The translations under genes were made by a program, and so were the position numbers. A model generated the notes under the pieces. That model was given only the letters and a program-made list of their open reading frames with translations. It ran no database searches and was not told the origin of the DNA. A DNA stretch of 33,156 nucleotides from CAIOYC01 sp964243985. GTDB taxonomy: Bacteria; Pseudomonadota; Alphaproteobacteria; Caulobacterales; Caulobacteraceae. Positions 8,017 through 15,183 of the stretch are shown one piece after another. Location of the stretch: positions 1 to 33,156 of the forward strand of contig CAXTHJ010000029.1 in assembly GCA_964243985.1 (NCBI GenBank), in the 5' to 3' direction. Position 1 is the first letter of the stretch, and every line of letters starts with the position of its first letter.

Positions 8017-8670
8017 CTACCCGAACAAATCCCCGTCCGCCCGTCGCTCAATCGCTTGCACGCCTTTGCGGCTGAGCAGGAACAGGGCCGACTCCGCCCG
8101 CCAGTTCTCTAGCGGATGGGCGGGATCGATGGGACGGGCGGGGCGGTTCCTTTCCAGCGCCGCCGCCGCCTCGATCCGGAGACCCAGGTCGGTGCAAAGG
8201 GCGGTGAAATCGCGCAAAGTGCAAAGATGAATGTTGGACGTCGCCCACCAGGGATCGGGCAGGGTCGGCGTCTCCGGCATCCGTCCCTTGGTCAGGAGCG
8301 CCAGCCGGACCCGCCAGTAGGCGAAATTCGGCAGCGAGACGATGGCCCGGTCGGCCAACCGCAGCAGGTCGGACAGCACCTTCTTCGGTTCCCGCACCGC
8401 CTGCAGGGTCTGGGACAGGATGGCGTAGTCAAAGGCGTGAGCGGGAAATTCGGCCAGGTCGCGGTCCGCGTCCCCCTGCATCACCGCCAGGCCCTTAGAG
8501 AGGCAGGCGGCGACGCCATCGGAGGAAATCTCAATGCCGCGCCCGTCGACGCCCTTCTCCCGTTGGAGGAGGTCCAGCAGCGTGCCCTCGCCGCAACCGA
8601 CGTCCAGCACCCGCGCCCCAGGGCGCACCAGCCGCAGGATTTCGCGAAAATCCTCCCGGAACGCCGTCAC
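8017..8670 (-). CDS. metW: Methionine biosynthesis protein MetW
   Basis: Small class I SAM-methyltransferase-fold protein that works with MetX in homoserine acylation for methionine synthesis. The 217 residues match the family. The SAM motif I is VLDVGCGEGTLL (about residues 21-32), followed by an acidic end of strand 2 (GRGIEIS). Family-typical segments DYAILSQTLQ and SLPNFAYWRVR are present. The start is a GTG at 8668-8670, with a GGAG ribosome-binding site inside the end of metX. An ATG slightly upstream is out of frame and closes immediately. It is 13 bp downstream of metX on the same strand, the usual metXW pairing, and almost certainly co-transcribed. Confidence 0.94.
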   Translation of the reverse strand: MTAFREDFREILRLVRPGARVLDVGCGEGTLLDLLQREKGVDGRGIEISSDGVAACLSKGLAVMQGDADRDLAEFPAHAFDYAILSQTLQAVREPKKVLSDLLRLADRAIVSLPNFAYWRVRLALLTKGRMPETPTLPDPWWATSNIHLCTLRDFTALCTDLGLRIEAAAALERNRPARPIDPAHPLENWRAESALFLLSRKGVQAIERRADGDLFG

Positions 8671-8683
8671 GCCCCAAACTCCA

Positions 8684-9832
8684 TTAAGCGAGTCCCCGCG
8701 CCGAAGCGGCGGAGGCTAAGAAGCCGTTCAGCGCCGCTTCCATCACCGGCTCGTCCAGGAGAAAGGCGTCGTGGCCCTTGTCGCTCTCAATCTCCACAAA
8801 GCTGGTGGGCGCGCCGGCGGCGTTCAGCGCCCGCGTGATCGCGCGGCTCTCGGTGGTGGGATAAAGCCAGTCGGAGGTGAAGGAGAGGACGCAGAAGCGC
8901 ACATGCCGCGCCCGCTGGAACGCCTTGGACAGGACCCCGCCGTGGCTGGCGGCCAGGTCGAAGTAATCCATAGCCCGCGTGATGTAGAGGTAGGCATTGG
9001 CGTCGAAGCGATCCACAAACGTTGAACCCTGATGGCGCAGATAGCTCTCCACCTGGAAATCGGCGTCGAAGCCCCAGGAAAGCCCGTCCCTTTGCAATTC
9101 GCGGCCGAACTTCCGCTGCAAAGCCGGTTCGGAGAGATAGGTGATGTGCGCCGCCATCCGCGCCACGGCGAGGCCCTTTTCAGGCCGCACCCCGAGCTTC
9201 AGATAGTCGCCGCCCTGCCATTCGGGATCGGCCATGATGGCTTGGCGTCCCACTTCGTGGAAGGCGATGTTCTGGGCCGAATGGCGCGCGGCCGACGCTA
9301 TACACAGGGCCGAGAACATGCGCGCGGGATAATCCGTCGCCCACTGCAGCACCTGCATCCCGCCCATCGATCCGCCCACCACGGCGAACAGGGTCTCTAT
9401 ACCGAGCGCATCGATCAACATGGCCTGCGCCCGCACCATGTCGGCGATGGTGATCACCGGAAAGGCCAGCCCATAGGCCTTGCCGGTCCTGGGATCGTTG
9501 GAGGATGGGCCGGTGGAGCCCATGCAGCCGCCGATCACGTTGGAGCAGATGATGAAGTGCTTGGCGGGATCCAGCGGCCGGCCTTGTCCCACCATGCGCG
9601 ACCACCAGCCGGGCTTGCCGTTCTGGGGATGGGGCGAGGCCACATGCTGATCGCCAGTCAGCGCATGGCAGACCAAGACGGCGTTGGAGCGATCCGGGTT
9701 CAGCCGGCCATAGGTCTTATAGGCGACCTCAACCCCCTCAAGCCGCCCGCCGGAGTCCAGCGGCAAGGGCATGGGTAGCCGCGCCACGCCGCCCCCCGTC
9801 TCCACCCTCTGCATGGGTTCCAAAGTCTCCAT
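8684..9832 (-). CDS. metX: Homoserine O-acyltransferase (MetX)
   Basis: Alpha/beta-hydrolase-fold enzyme that acylates homoserine (acetyl-CoA in most MetX proteins; succinyl-CoA in some), the first committed step of methionine synthesis. From the ATG at 9830-9832 it is 382 residues, the length I recall for the Caulobacter enzyme. The catalytic triad is visible: Ser in GGSMGGMQ, Asp in SDWLYP and His in KGHDAFLL. NAVLVCHALTGDQHVA forms the oxyanion-side block. Alternative starts are a second ATG at 9812-9814 with GGAG further upstream, or a TTG at 9866-9868, which would fall inside a possible promoter. There is no SAM-II or other recognisable SAM riboswitch upstream. metW follows 13 bp downstream. 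Substrate choice (acetyl or succinyl) cannot be read with certainty. Confidence 0.96.
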   Translation of the reverse strand: METLEPMQRVETGGGVARLPMPLPLDSGGRLEGVEVAYKTYGRLNPDRSNAVLVCHALTGDQHVASPHPQNGKPGWWSRMVGQGRPLDPAKHFIICSNVIGGCMGSTGPSSNDPRTGKAYGLAFPVITIADMVRAQAMLIDALGIETLFAVVGGSMGGMQVLQWATDYPARMFSALCIASAARHSAQNIAFHEVGRQAIMADPEWQGGDYLKLGVRPEKGLAVARMAAHITYLSEPALQRKFGRELQRDGLSWGFDADFQVESYLRHQGSTFVDRFDANAYLYITRAMDYFDLAASHGGVLSKAFQRARHVRFCVLSFTSDWLYPTTESRAITRALNAAGAPTSFVEIESDKGHDAFLLDEPVMEAALNGFLASAASARGLA

Positions 9833-9839
9833 GGCGCGG

Positions 9840-9868
9840 CAGGAAGCGCGGGGCGGGCGCGGTGTCAA
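9840..9868 (-). promoter_or_regulatory. Possible sigma-70-type promoter for metX
   Basis: On the minus strand a perfect TTGACA (complement of 9863-9868) is followed after 17 bp by TTCCTG (complement of 9840-9845), a poor -10. Transcription would begin near 9833, almost at the metX ATG, implying a leaderless message or use of the ATG at 9812-9814. Only the -35 match is strong. Confidence 0.3.
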
Positions 9869-9939
9869 TGCGGCGGGCGGGGCTGAGACCTTGCGCCCGC
9901 CATCGCTATTCGGCAGATTGGAACGAAAGGGGATCGCTC

Positions 9940-10476
9940 ATGCGTCTGCTCACCCATGTCGCTTCTGCAATGATCGTGCTGGCGGCGGCTTCGCCGGCGT
10001 TCGCTGCATCTCCGCCCCTAAGTGCGGAGATGCAGCCGCTGAGTTTTCTCGTCGGCCACTGGACGGCGACGGAAGGCAAGGCCGAGAACGACGCAATCGC
10101 CAGGGGCGTCTCCAGCATTGAGCCGGCGGCAGGGGGGACAGCGCTGCTGCGGCGCGACCGCACCGATCTTTTCAGCGTGGACGGAACGCCGCGCACGAGC
10201 TTTGAGCAGGTGATGCTGATCTACCCAGAAGGCGGCGCCTTGCATGCCGACTATTTCGACGGCAGCCACGTGATCCACTACGTCTCGGCGACGGTCGACC
10301 CGGGCAAGTCAGTGACCTTTAATACGGCCGCGACGCCCGGTCCGCCGCGCTTTCGCCTCACCTACGCAGCCGGGGGAGCGAACCTCATCACCGTGAAATT
10401 CGAGATGGCCCCGCCGGGGTCGGCTGAGTTCCGCACGATCGCTTCGGGCGAGGCAAAACGTACGCCAGCGCCCTGA
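9940..10476 (+). CDS. Exported protein of unknown function, possibly calycin-like
   Basis: From the ATG at 9940 (AAGGGG ribosome-binding site at 9927-9932) it is 178 residues. It begins with a Sec signal peptide: MRLLTHVASAMIVLAAASPAFA, with probable cleavage after AFA. The mature part starts PLSAEMQPLSFLVGHWTATEG. A FLVGxW block at the start of a beta-rich domain is common in calycin-like and DUF1579-type proteins, so a small beta-barrel binding domain is plausible. The segments after it (FDGSHVIHYVSATVD, GPPRFRLTYAAGG, NLITVKFEMAP) look like successive beta strands. No catalytic residues are recognised. It is divergent from metX and followed by a small RNA with its own terminator. The function is unknown. 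Confidence 0.75.
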   Translation: MRLLTHVASAMIVLAAASPAFAASPPLSAEMQPLSFLVGHWTATEGKAENDAIARGVSSIEPAAGGTALLRRDRTDLFSVDGTPRTSFEQVMLIYPEGGALHADYFDGSHVIHYVSATVDPGKSVTFNTAATPGPPRFRLTYAAGGANLITVKFEMAPPGSAEFRTIASGEAKRTPAP

Positions 10477-10533
10477 CGTGAAGCCGCCGGCTGCCGCGCC
10501 GACCCATTATCTGCAATCGATCGAGATTGCCCC

Positions 10534-10562
10534 TTCCATCGTGCTGCGATGCAGCATATACA
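10534..10562 (+). promoter_or_regulatory. Probable promoter of the small RNA
   Basis: TATACA (10557-10562) is a good -10 element. TTCCAT (10534-10539), 17 bp upstream, is a partial -35. The predicted start, about 10569, coincides with the first base of the 5' hairpin of the small RNA. Confidence 0.4.
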
Positions 10563-10568
10563 GCCCTT

Positions 10569-10628
10569 GCCCCATCTGGGGCGTTTCCTCCCTGAACTGG
10601 CCACGTCTTCGGACGTGGCCTTTTTTTT
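10569..10628 (+). ncRNA. Small regulatory RNA of the alpha-r8 / MmgR (Rfam suhB) type
   Basis: A compact trans-acting-type small RNA. It has three parts in order. First is a 5' hairpin, GCCCC (10569-10573) / GGGGC (10578-10582) with loop ATCT. Next is a single-stranded region containing TTTCCTCCCT (10584-10593). Last is a very strong terminator hairpin followed by eight T. This order, the roughly 60-80-nt size and the exact ten-base UUUCCUCCCU motif are what I recall as the hallmarks of the alphaproteobacterial alpha-r8 family, which includes Sinorhizobium MmgR, where the motif is an anti-Shine-Dalgarno-like seed. The 5' end is inferred from a -10-like TATACA at 10557-10562. It lies between an exported-protein gene and a DHA2 efflux gene. 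Its targets are not visible here. Confidence 0.68.
10599..10628 (+). terminator. Rho-independent terminator (end of the small RNA)
   Basis: A perfect 9-bp stem GGCCACGTC (10599-10607) / GACGTGGCC (10612-10620) closes a stable TTCG tetraloop and is followed by T8 (10621-10628). It is the clearest intrinsic terminator in the window. Because the efflux gene's leader starts only about 20 bp further on, some efflux mRNA may arise by read-through. Confidence 0.93.
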
Positions 10629-10659
10629 CGCCGCCTCACGCGCCGAGCAGGAGGACGAC

Positions 10660-10713
10660 ATGCGGGTGCCATCCGAAATCCCATCAGCGAGCGGCGCAAA
10701 CATCCGGGGCTGA
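10660..10713 (+). CDS. Possible 17-residue leader peptide ahead of the efflux gene
   Basis: An ATG at 10660 follows a consensus AGGAGG (10649-10654) by 5 nt, the best ribosome-binding site in this neighbourhood. It opens a 17-codon frame (MRVPSEIPSASGANIRG) ending in TGA at 10711-10713. That stop lies in the loop of a perfect 6-bp hairpin, CCGGGG (10704-10709) / CCCCGG (10714-10719). The downstream MFS start at 10745 has no evident ribosome-binding site. The layout resembles leader ORFs that control antibiotic-resistance genes by translational attenuation, but it could also be chance. Confidence 0.35.
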   Translation: MRVPSEIPSASGANIRG

Positions 10714-10744
10714 CCCCGGTTCGCGCTGGGTCTATGAACAGCCC

Positions 10745-12118
10745 ATGACCGACTGGAATGGCTTGCCGACGCCGCGACGCTATTGGGCGGTGGCGGCAAT
10801 CTGGCTGACGATGACGATGGCGGTGCTGGACGCCTCGATCGCCAACGTGGCCCTGCCCGCCATCGCACGGGACCTGCACGCGGCGGCGGCGGAGTCCATC
10901 TGGGTGGTCAACGCCTACCAACTGGCCATCGTAGTCTCGCTGCTGCCGCTGGCGGCGCTGGGGGAGATCGTCAGCTATCGCCGTGTATTTATGGGCGGCC
11001 TTTTGCTGTTCATCATCACCTCTATCGGCTGCACGTTCGCCCATTCCCTGTGGCAGCTGACCTTGGGGCGCGCGGTGCAGGGGCTAGGCGCCGCAGGGAT
11101 CATGAGCGTCAACGGCGCCTTGGTCCGCTATACGTTTCCCCAGTCTCAGCTCGGGCGTGGGGTCGGGCTGAACGCCATGGTGGTCTCCGTCGCTGCGGTT
11201 GTGGGGCCGAGCATCGCTTCGGCCATCCTGGCGGTGGCGAGCTGGCCGTGGCTGTTCGCCGTCAACGTGCCGGTGGGCCTGCTCGCCCTGGCCATTGGCC
11301 GTACAGCCCTTCCCGAAAGCCTGAAATCTGGACGCAACCTGGATTGGGTGGCGGCGGGGCTGAACGTCCTGACCTTCGGGCTCGTCATCACCGGGATTGA
11401 TGTCCTCACGCGAGGGAGCGGATCGTGGATCGGGGCGGTGGAGATCGTAGTGGGGGCGGCCTCGGGCATCGGCCTGGTGCTGCGGTCACGGACACAAGCT
11501 CGCCCCTTGGCGCCGGTCGATCTTCTGAAGAGTCGGGTGTTCACCCTGACGGTCCTGACTTCCATCGCTTCATTTACGGCGCAGATGCTGGCCTATGTCT
11601 CGCTGCCTTTTTTCTTTCAGGGCGTCCTGCACCGCACCCAGGTGGAGACGGGCCTCCTGATGACGCCCTGGCCCTTGGCGGTAGGCGTCGCGGCGCCCTT
11701 GGCGGGGCGTCTGGCCGACCGCTATTCGGCTGCGGTGCTCGGCTGCATCGGCCTTGCGGCGTTGGCGGCCGGTATGGTCGCTCTCGCCCTTTTGCCGGGT
11801 GACGCCGGTATACTGGACATCGGCTGGCGGATGGGGCTTTGCGGCCTCGGCTTCGGCTTTTTCCAGGCGCCCAACAACCGCGCAATGCTAAGCGCCGCGC
11901 CGCTCGACCGTAGCGGCGCGGCTGGCGGAATGCTGGCCACCGCTCGGCTGACCGGACAGACGGTGGGCGCCACCCTGACCGCCATTCTGTTTCGCACGGT
12001 GGCGAACGGACCCATTGCAGCCCTCGGTCTAGGGGCGGCGTTCGCCGTCTTCGGCGCTGTGATCAGCGTTTCCAGACTGGCCGATCCTGCAAAGTCGCAG
12101 ACCCCCGCGGGCGACTGA
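10745..12118 (+). CDS. DHA2-family (14-TM type) MFS drug efflux transporter
   Basis: Proton-driven exporter of the EmrB/QacA branch in the inner membrane; the substrate is unknown. From the ATG at 10745 it is 457 residues. The family motif in helix 1 is LDASIANVALPAIARDL (about residues 23-39), the DHA2 signature. The cytoplasmic loop and helix 4-5 motifs follow (GRAVQGLGAAGIMSVNGALV, then VGPSIASAIL). The second half contains GLLMTPWPLAVGVAAPLAGRLADR and GFFQAPNNRAML, both typical of DHA2 pumps. It is slightly shorter than many members (480-520), with only a brief C-terminal tail. No partner membrane-fusion (EmrA) gene is nearby, so it probably works alone. The start is weakly marked and is preceded by a possible leader ORF and hairpin. 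The longer upstream open frame overlaps the small RNA and is not protein-like. Confidence 0.9.
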   Translation: MTDWNGLPTPRRYWAVAAIWLTMTMAVLDASIANVALPAIARDLHAAAAESIWVVNAYQLAIVVSLLPLAALGEIVSYRRVFMGGLLLFIITSIGCTFAHSLWQLTLGRAVQGLGAAGIMSVNGALVRYTFPQSQLGRGVGLNAMVVSVAAVVGPSIASAILAVASWPWLFAVNVPVGLLALAIGRTALPESLKSGRNLDWVAAGLNVLTFGLVITGIDVLTRGSGSWIGAVEIVVGAASGIGLVLRSRTQARPLAPVDLLKSRVFTLTVLTSIASFTAQMLAYVSLPFFFQGVLHRTQVETGLLMTPWPLAVGVAAPLAGRLADRYSAAVLGCIGLAALAAGMVALALLPGDAGILDIGWRMGLCGLGFGFFQAPNNRAMLSAAPLDRSGAAGGMLATARLTGQTVGATLTAILFRTVANGPIAALGLGAAFAVFGAVISVSRLADPAKSQTPAGD

Positions 12119-12193
12119 ACTTTTCCCCTGTGGCGTGAACCTTGCCGAAACCCTGTTCGGTTAGCCTAGAAAGGTGCATTCGGAGATGGCGCT

Positions 12194-13270
12194 GTGAAGA
12201 TTGACGTTCTTGCCCCGCAAGATTTGTCTGCAGACGACCTCGTGGTCTGGGCGCGGCTGCAAAACGATGAGGCCTCCGCCAGCCCGTTCATGTCGCCCAA
12301 GTGGGTGCAGGCCCTGGCCGGTGTCGCAGGCCCCGATCGCAAGCATCTGAAGATCGCCAGGCTGATGGAAGACGGCGAAACCGTCGGGTTCCTGCCCGCC
12401 CGCGTGGCGCGCTTCACCGCGCTACCGCCTGGCGCGCCCCTATGCGACTACCAGGGATTGGTGGCGGAACGGCGGGTGCGCTTCGACGCCCGCGAAATCC
12501 TCTACGCCTTCGGGGTGGCGCGCTACGACTTCGACAAGCTCCCGGCGGACCAGGCGCCCTTCCGCACTTTCGTGAAGGGATCCTCTTCATCCCAGGTGAT
12601 CGATCTGCGGGACGGTTACGCCGCCTACGAGGCCGACCGCCGCGCCGCCGGCACCGACATCCTGAAGGACTGCGCCAAGAAACGCCGCAAATTGGAGCGG
12701 GAGCATGGAGAGGCCAGATTCACTGCCGCCTCGACCTCGCAGGCGGATTTCGACCAGCTGATCGCCTGGAAGCGCGCCCAATACGCCACAACCGGCCAGA
12801 CGGACATCTTCGACGCCGGCTGGCCCTTGGATGTGCTGAAAGCCTTGTTCCGCAGCGAAGACCCCGACTACCGCGCCACCCTGTTCACCCTGCATGTGAA
12901 CGGCGCCCTTGTAGCCGGGCATCTGGCGCTCTGCACGCCCAGGATCGCCCACGCCTGGTTCATCGCCCACGACGACGCCTTCGGCCGCTATTCCCCCGGT
13001 GTGATCCTGATCACCGAGGTGGCCCGCTGGGCGGCGGAGCGCGGCATGGCGGAGCTGGACATGGGCCCGGGCGACTATCGCTTCAAACTCAGCCTCGCCA
13101 ATCGGACGCGAGACGTCAGTCACGGGTTTGTCGGTCGCCCTTCCGCCGCCGCCTTCGCCCGGGGCGCCACGTATCGCCTCCGAGAGTTGGTGGAAGCCAT
13201 GCCGCTTGGCCCTGCTTCCAACTTTCCGGCTAAGGCCATGCGGCGGCTGGACCTGCTGCGGAGCCTGTAA
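12194..13270 (+). CDS. CelD/BcsL-family GNAT acetyltransferase (Acetyltransf_6)
   Basis: A two-lobed GNAT-like acyltransferase of the CelD/BcsL group (COG5653), whose members include Caulobacter HfsK, which modifies holdfast polysaccharide. It is 358 residues, typical of the group. The N-terminal lobe contains SPFMSPKWVQAL and GFLPARVARFT. The C-terminal lobe contains the segment around LFTLHVNGALVAGHLAL, followed by YSPGVILITEVARWAAERGMAELDMGPGDYRFKLSLANR, which includes the family-conserved DMGPGDYxFK. The start is a GTG at 12194 with GGAG at 12182-12185; the ATG at 12186 stops after three codons. No polysaccharide biosynthesis genes are adjacent, so assigning it to holdfast or exopolysaccharide is inference. 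The acyl donor and acceptor are unknown. Confidence 0.85.
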   Translation: MKIDVLAPQDLSADDLVVWARLQNDEASASPFMSPKWVQALAGVAGPDRKHLKIARLMEDGETVGFLPARVARFTALPPGAPLCDYQGLVAERRVRFDAREILYAFGVARYDFDKLPADQAPFRTFVKGSSSSQVIDLRDGYAAYEADRRAAGTDILKDCAKKRRKLEREHGEARFTAASTSQADFDQLIAWKRAQYATTGQTDIFDAGWPLDVLKALFRSEDPDYRATLFTLHVNGALVAGHLALCTPRIAHAWFIAHDDAFGRYSPGVILITEVARWAAERGMAELDMGPGDYRFKLSLANRTRDVSHGFVGRPSAAAFARGATYRLRELVEAMPLGPASNFPAKAMRRLDLLRSL

Positions 13271-13293
13271 GCGCGCCGCTGGGCGGTTGCGGT

Positions 13294-13327
13294 AAAGGTC
13301 GCGTCCGCCTAAAGACGCCGGACCTTT
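13294..13327 (+). promoter_or_regulatory. Strong hairpin in the gap before threonine ammonia-lyase
   Basis: AAAGGTC GCGTC (13294-13305) can pair with GACGC (13314-13318) and GACCTTT (13321-13327), with a 2-nt bulge (CG, 13319-13320) and an 8-nt loop. This makes a 12-bp interrupted stem. There is no T run after it on the plus strand, so it is not a textbook terminator. It lies 24 bp after the acetyltransferase stop and 19 bp before the ilvA start. Confidence 0.5.
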
Positions 13328-13346
13328 GGTTCGGACCCTTCGACTG

Positions 13347-14549
13347 ATGAGCGTGACCTTCGACGATATCCTCGCCGCTCGAGACCGGCTGGCGGGGCAG
13401 ATCGTGCGCACGCCCTGCCGCTATTCCCGCACCCTCAGCCAGATCACCGGCGCGGAGGTTTGGGTCAAGTTCGAGAACCTGCAGTTCACCGCCGCCTTTA
13501 AGGAGCGGGGCGCGCTTAACAAGCTGCTCCTCCTGTCCGACTCCGAGAAGAAGCGGGGCGTCATAGCCGCCTCGGCAGGCAACCACGCCCAGGCCCTGGC
13601 CTATCACGCCTCCCGCCTCGGCATCCCCTCGGTGATCGTCATGCCCCGCGGCACCCCGACGGTGAAGGTGGAGCACACCCGCGATTTCGGAGCCGAAGTG
13701 GTGATCGAGGGCGACACTTTCGACGACGCCAACGCCCACGCCATGACCATCCGCGACGACCGCGACCTGGTTTTTGTCCATGCCTTCAACGACAAGGACG
13801 TGATCGCCGGCCAGGGCACCGTCGCCCTGGAGATGCTGGAGGAGGCGCCGGACATCGACACCCTGCCCATCCCCATCGGCGGCGGCGGCCTGATTGCGGG
13901 CATGGCGACGGTGGCTAAGACCCTCCGGCCAGACATCAAGGTCTACGGTGTCGAATCCGCCATGTACCCCTCCTTCACTGCCAAGATGCGCGGCATCACC
14001 CCGGCCATCGGCGGCCAGACCATCGCCGAGGGCATCGCGGTGAAGCAGGTGGGCGAGATCACCTACGCCATCGCCCGTCCGCTGATCGAGGACGTGTTCC
14101 TGATCGACGAACCCTATTTCGAGCGGGCCATCGCCCTCTACTGCAACGTGGAGAAGACGGTGGCGGAGGGCGCGGGGGCGGGACCGCTCGCCGCCCTTCT
14201 GGCGCGGCCGGACGTGTTCAGGGGCCGCAAGTGCGGCCTGATCCTCTGCGGCGGCAATATCGACACGCGCCTCTTGGCCAGTGTCCTCACCCGCGAACTA
14301 GTGCGCGAGCGCCGGATCAGCTCGATCCGCATCATCGGCGACGACCGGCCGGGCCTCCTCGGCGACGTCTCCAACATCATCGGCGCGGCCGGCGGCAACA
14401 TCATCGAGGTGGCGCACAATCGCCTTGCCCTGGACGTGCCGGCCAAGGGCGCGGAGTTCGACATCATGATCGAGACCCGCGACGCCCAGCACACTCAGGA
14501 AATCATCGATCGCCTGCGCGATCGCGGCTACCCGCCCCGCCCCCACTGA
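13347..14549 (+). CDS. ilvA: Threonine ammonia-lyase with one C-terminal ACT domain
   Basis: PLP enzyme that converts threonine to 2-oxobutanoate and ammonia, feeding isoleucine synthesis or threonine breakdown. From the ATG at 13347 it is 400 residues. The PLP lysine is K52 in TAAFKERGAL. The glycine loop that holds the phosphate is GGGGL (178-182). Other fold-II blocks are SAGNHAQALA (77-86) and CGGNIDTRLL (301-310). A single ACT domain covers about 324-400 (RIIGDDRPGLLGDVSNII). This is the medium-length form with one ACT domain, unlike the roughly 500-residue E. coli IlvA with two regulatory repeats. The ACT domain suggests allosteric control by an amino acid. The ribosome-binding site is weak. 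It is followed 32 bp later by the FKBP gene in the same direction. Confidence 0.94.
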   Translation: MSVTFDDILAARDRLAGQIVRTPCRYSRTLSQITGAEVWVKFENLQFTAAFKERGALNKLLLLSDSEKKRGVIAASAGNHAQALAYHASRLGIPSVIVMPRGTPTVKVEHTRDFGAEVVIEGDTFDDANAHAMTIRDDRDLVFVHAFNDKDVIAGQGTVALEMLEEAPDIDTLPIPIGGGGLIAGMATVAKTLRPDIKVYGVESAMYPSFTAKMRGITPAIGGQTIAEGIAVKQVGEITYAIARPLIEDVFLIDEPYFERAIALYCNVEKTVAEGAGAGPLAALLARPDVFRGRKCGLILCGGNIDTRLLASVLTRELVRERRISSIRIIGDDRPGLLGDVSNIIGAAGGNIIEVAHNRLALDVPAKGAEFDIMIETRDAQHTQEIIDRLRDRGYPPRPH

Positions 14550-14581
14550 CCTCATCCCTCTGACTTGCCCGGAGACCCATT

Positions 14582-15070
14582 ATGCGCCGTTTAGCCCTCC
14601 TCGCCGCCGCCGGCATCACGCTCTCAGCCTGCGGCGCGCACAGCCAGCCGACCCCGACGCCCGGCGGATCGGCCGCCTTCATGGCCAAGACGGCCAAGGA
14701 GCCGGGGGTGATCTCCCTGCCGGACGGCCTGGAATACAAGATCGTCAAGTCCGGCCCGGCCGGCGGCGTCATGGCCAAGCTCGGCGACGAGGTGAAGGTC
14801 AACTACGAGGGCAAGCTTACCGACGGCACGGTGTTCGACAGCTCCTACAAGAACGGCGAGCCGGTGGTGTTTCCGGTAGGCGGCCTTGTCCCCGCCTGGA
14901 ACGAGGCCCTGCAGTTGATGAAGCCCGGCGACGTCTGGATTTTGTACGTGCCGCCCGCCCTGGGCTACGGCCCGGAAGGCAAGGGCCCCATCCCGCCCGA
15001 CAGCGTGATGGTGTTCAAGCTGGAGCTTCTGGGTGTGTTGCCGGCGCATACGGGCGGGTCGATGGGGTAA
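14582..15070 (+). CDS. FKBP-type peptidyl-prolyl isomerase, predicted lipoprotein
   Basis: Peptidyl-prolyl cis-trans isomerase anchored to the periplasmic face by lipidation. It is 162 residues. The signal peptide ends in a lipobox LSAC with C17 as the lipidated residue. A Pro/Thr-rich spacer follows. The FKBP domain covers about 69-152: GDEVKVNYEGKLTDGTVFDSS, then VGGLVPAWNEALQLMKPGD, the aromatic and hydrophobic active-site segments, and YVPPALGYG. The ligand-pocket Tyr (NYEG), the Phe in VFDSS and the later Trp are kept. The ATG at 14582 has GGAG about 7 nt upstream. It may be co-transcribed with ilvA. It is likely a general folding factor for exported proteins. Confidence 0.92.
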   Translation: MRRLALLAAAGITLSACGAHSQPTPTPGGSAAFMAKTAKEPGVISLPDGLEYKIVKSGPAGGVMAKLGDEVKVNYEGKLTDGTVFDSSYKNGEPVVFPVGGLVPAWNEALQLMKPGDVWILYVPPALGYGPEGKGPIPPDSVMVFKLELLGVLPAHTGGSMG

Positions 15071-15075
15071 GTGGT

Positions 15076-15118
15076 TTAGTCATCCTCGGGGCGCGCAGCG
15101 AACCCGAGGACCTAGTCA
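15076..15118 (+). repeat. Intergenic palindromic repeat, copy B1
   Basis: TTAGTCAT (15076-15083) begins the element, then CCTCGGG (15084-15090) pairs with CCCGAGG (15103-15109) across a 12-nt loop. It lies just after the FKBP stop, with a second copy (15136-15178) facing it. The 8-bp outer arms of the pair, TTAGTCAT and ATGACTAA (15171-15178), are perfect inverted repeats. Confidence 0.65.
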
Positions 15119-15135
15119 GTGCGACGCCTGGAGCT

Positions 15136-15178
15136 GCTGGGTTCTCGAATCGACCTCCGGCCGTCCGAGAATGACTAA
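15136..15178 (-). repeat. Intergenic palindromic repeat, copy B2 (inverted relative to B1)
   Basis: Read on the minus strand it begins TTAGTCATTCTCGG and ends CGAGAACCCA, the same plan as the copy at 22853-22899. TTCTCG and CGAGAA form the stem. It ends five bases before the holA stop codon, so the B1/B2 pair occupies nearly the whole gap between the convergent FKBP and holA genes. Confidence 0.6.
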
Positions 15179-15183
15179 TCGAT

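Noticed and set aside
9833..9939. SAM-II riboswitch upstream of metX
   Set aside because: None of the conserved SAM-II pseudoknot sequence elements is present in the 107-bp gap.
10478..10744. In-frame upstream extension of the efflux gene
   Set aside because: It would read through the small RNA and its terminator, and the residues have no protein-like character; the DHA2 N-terminus begins normally after the ATG at 10745.
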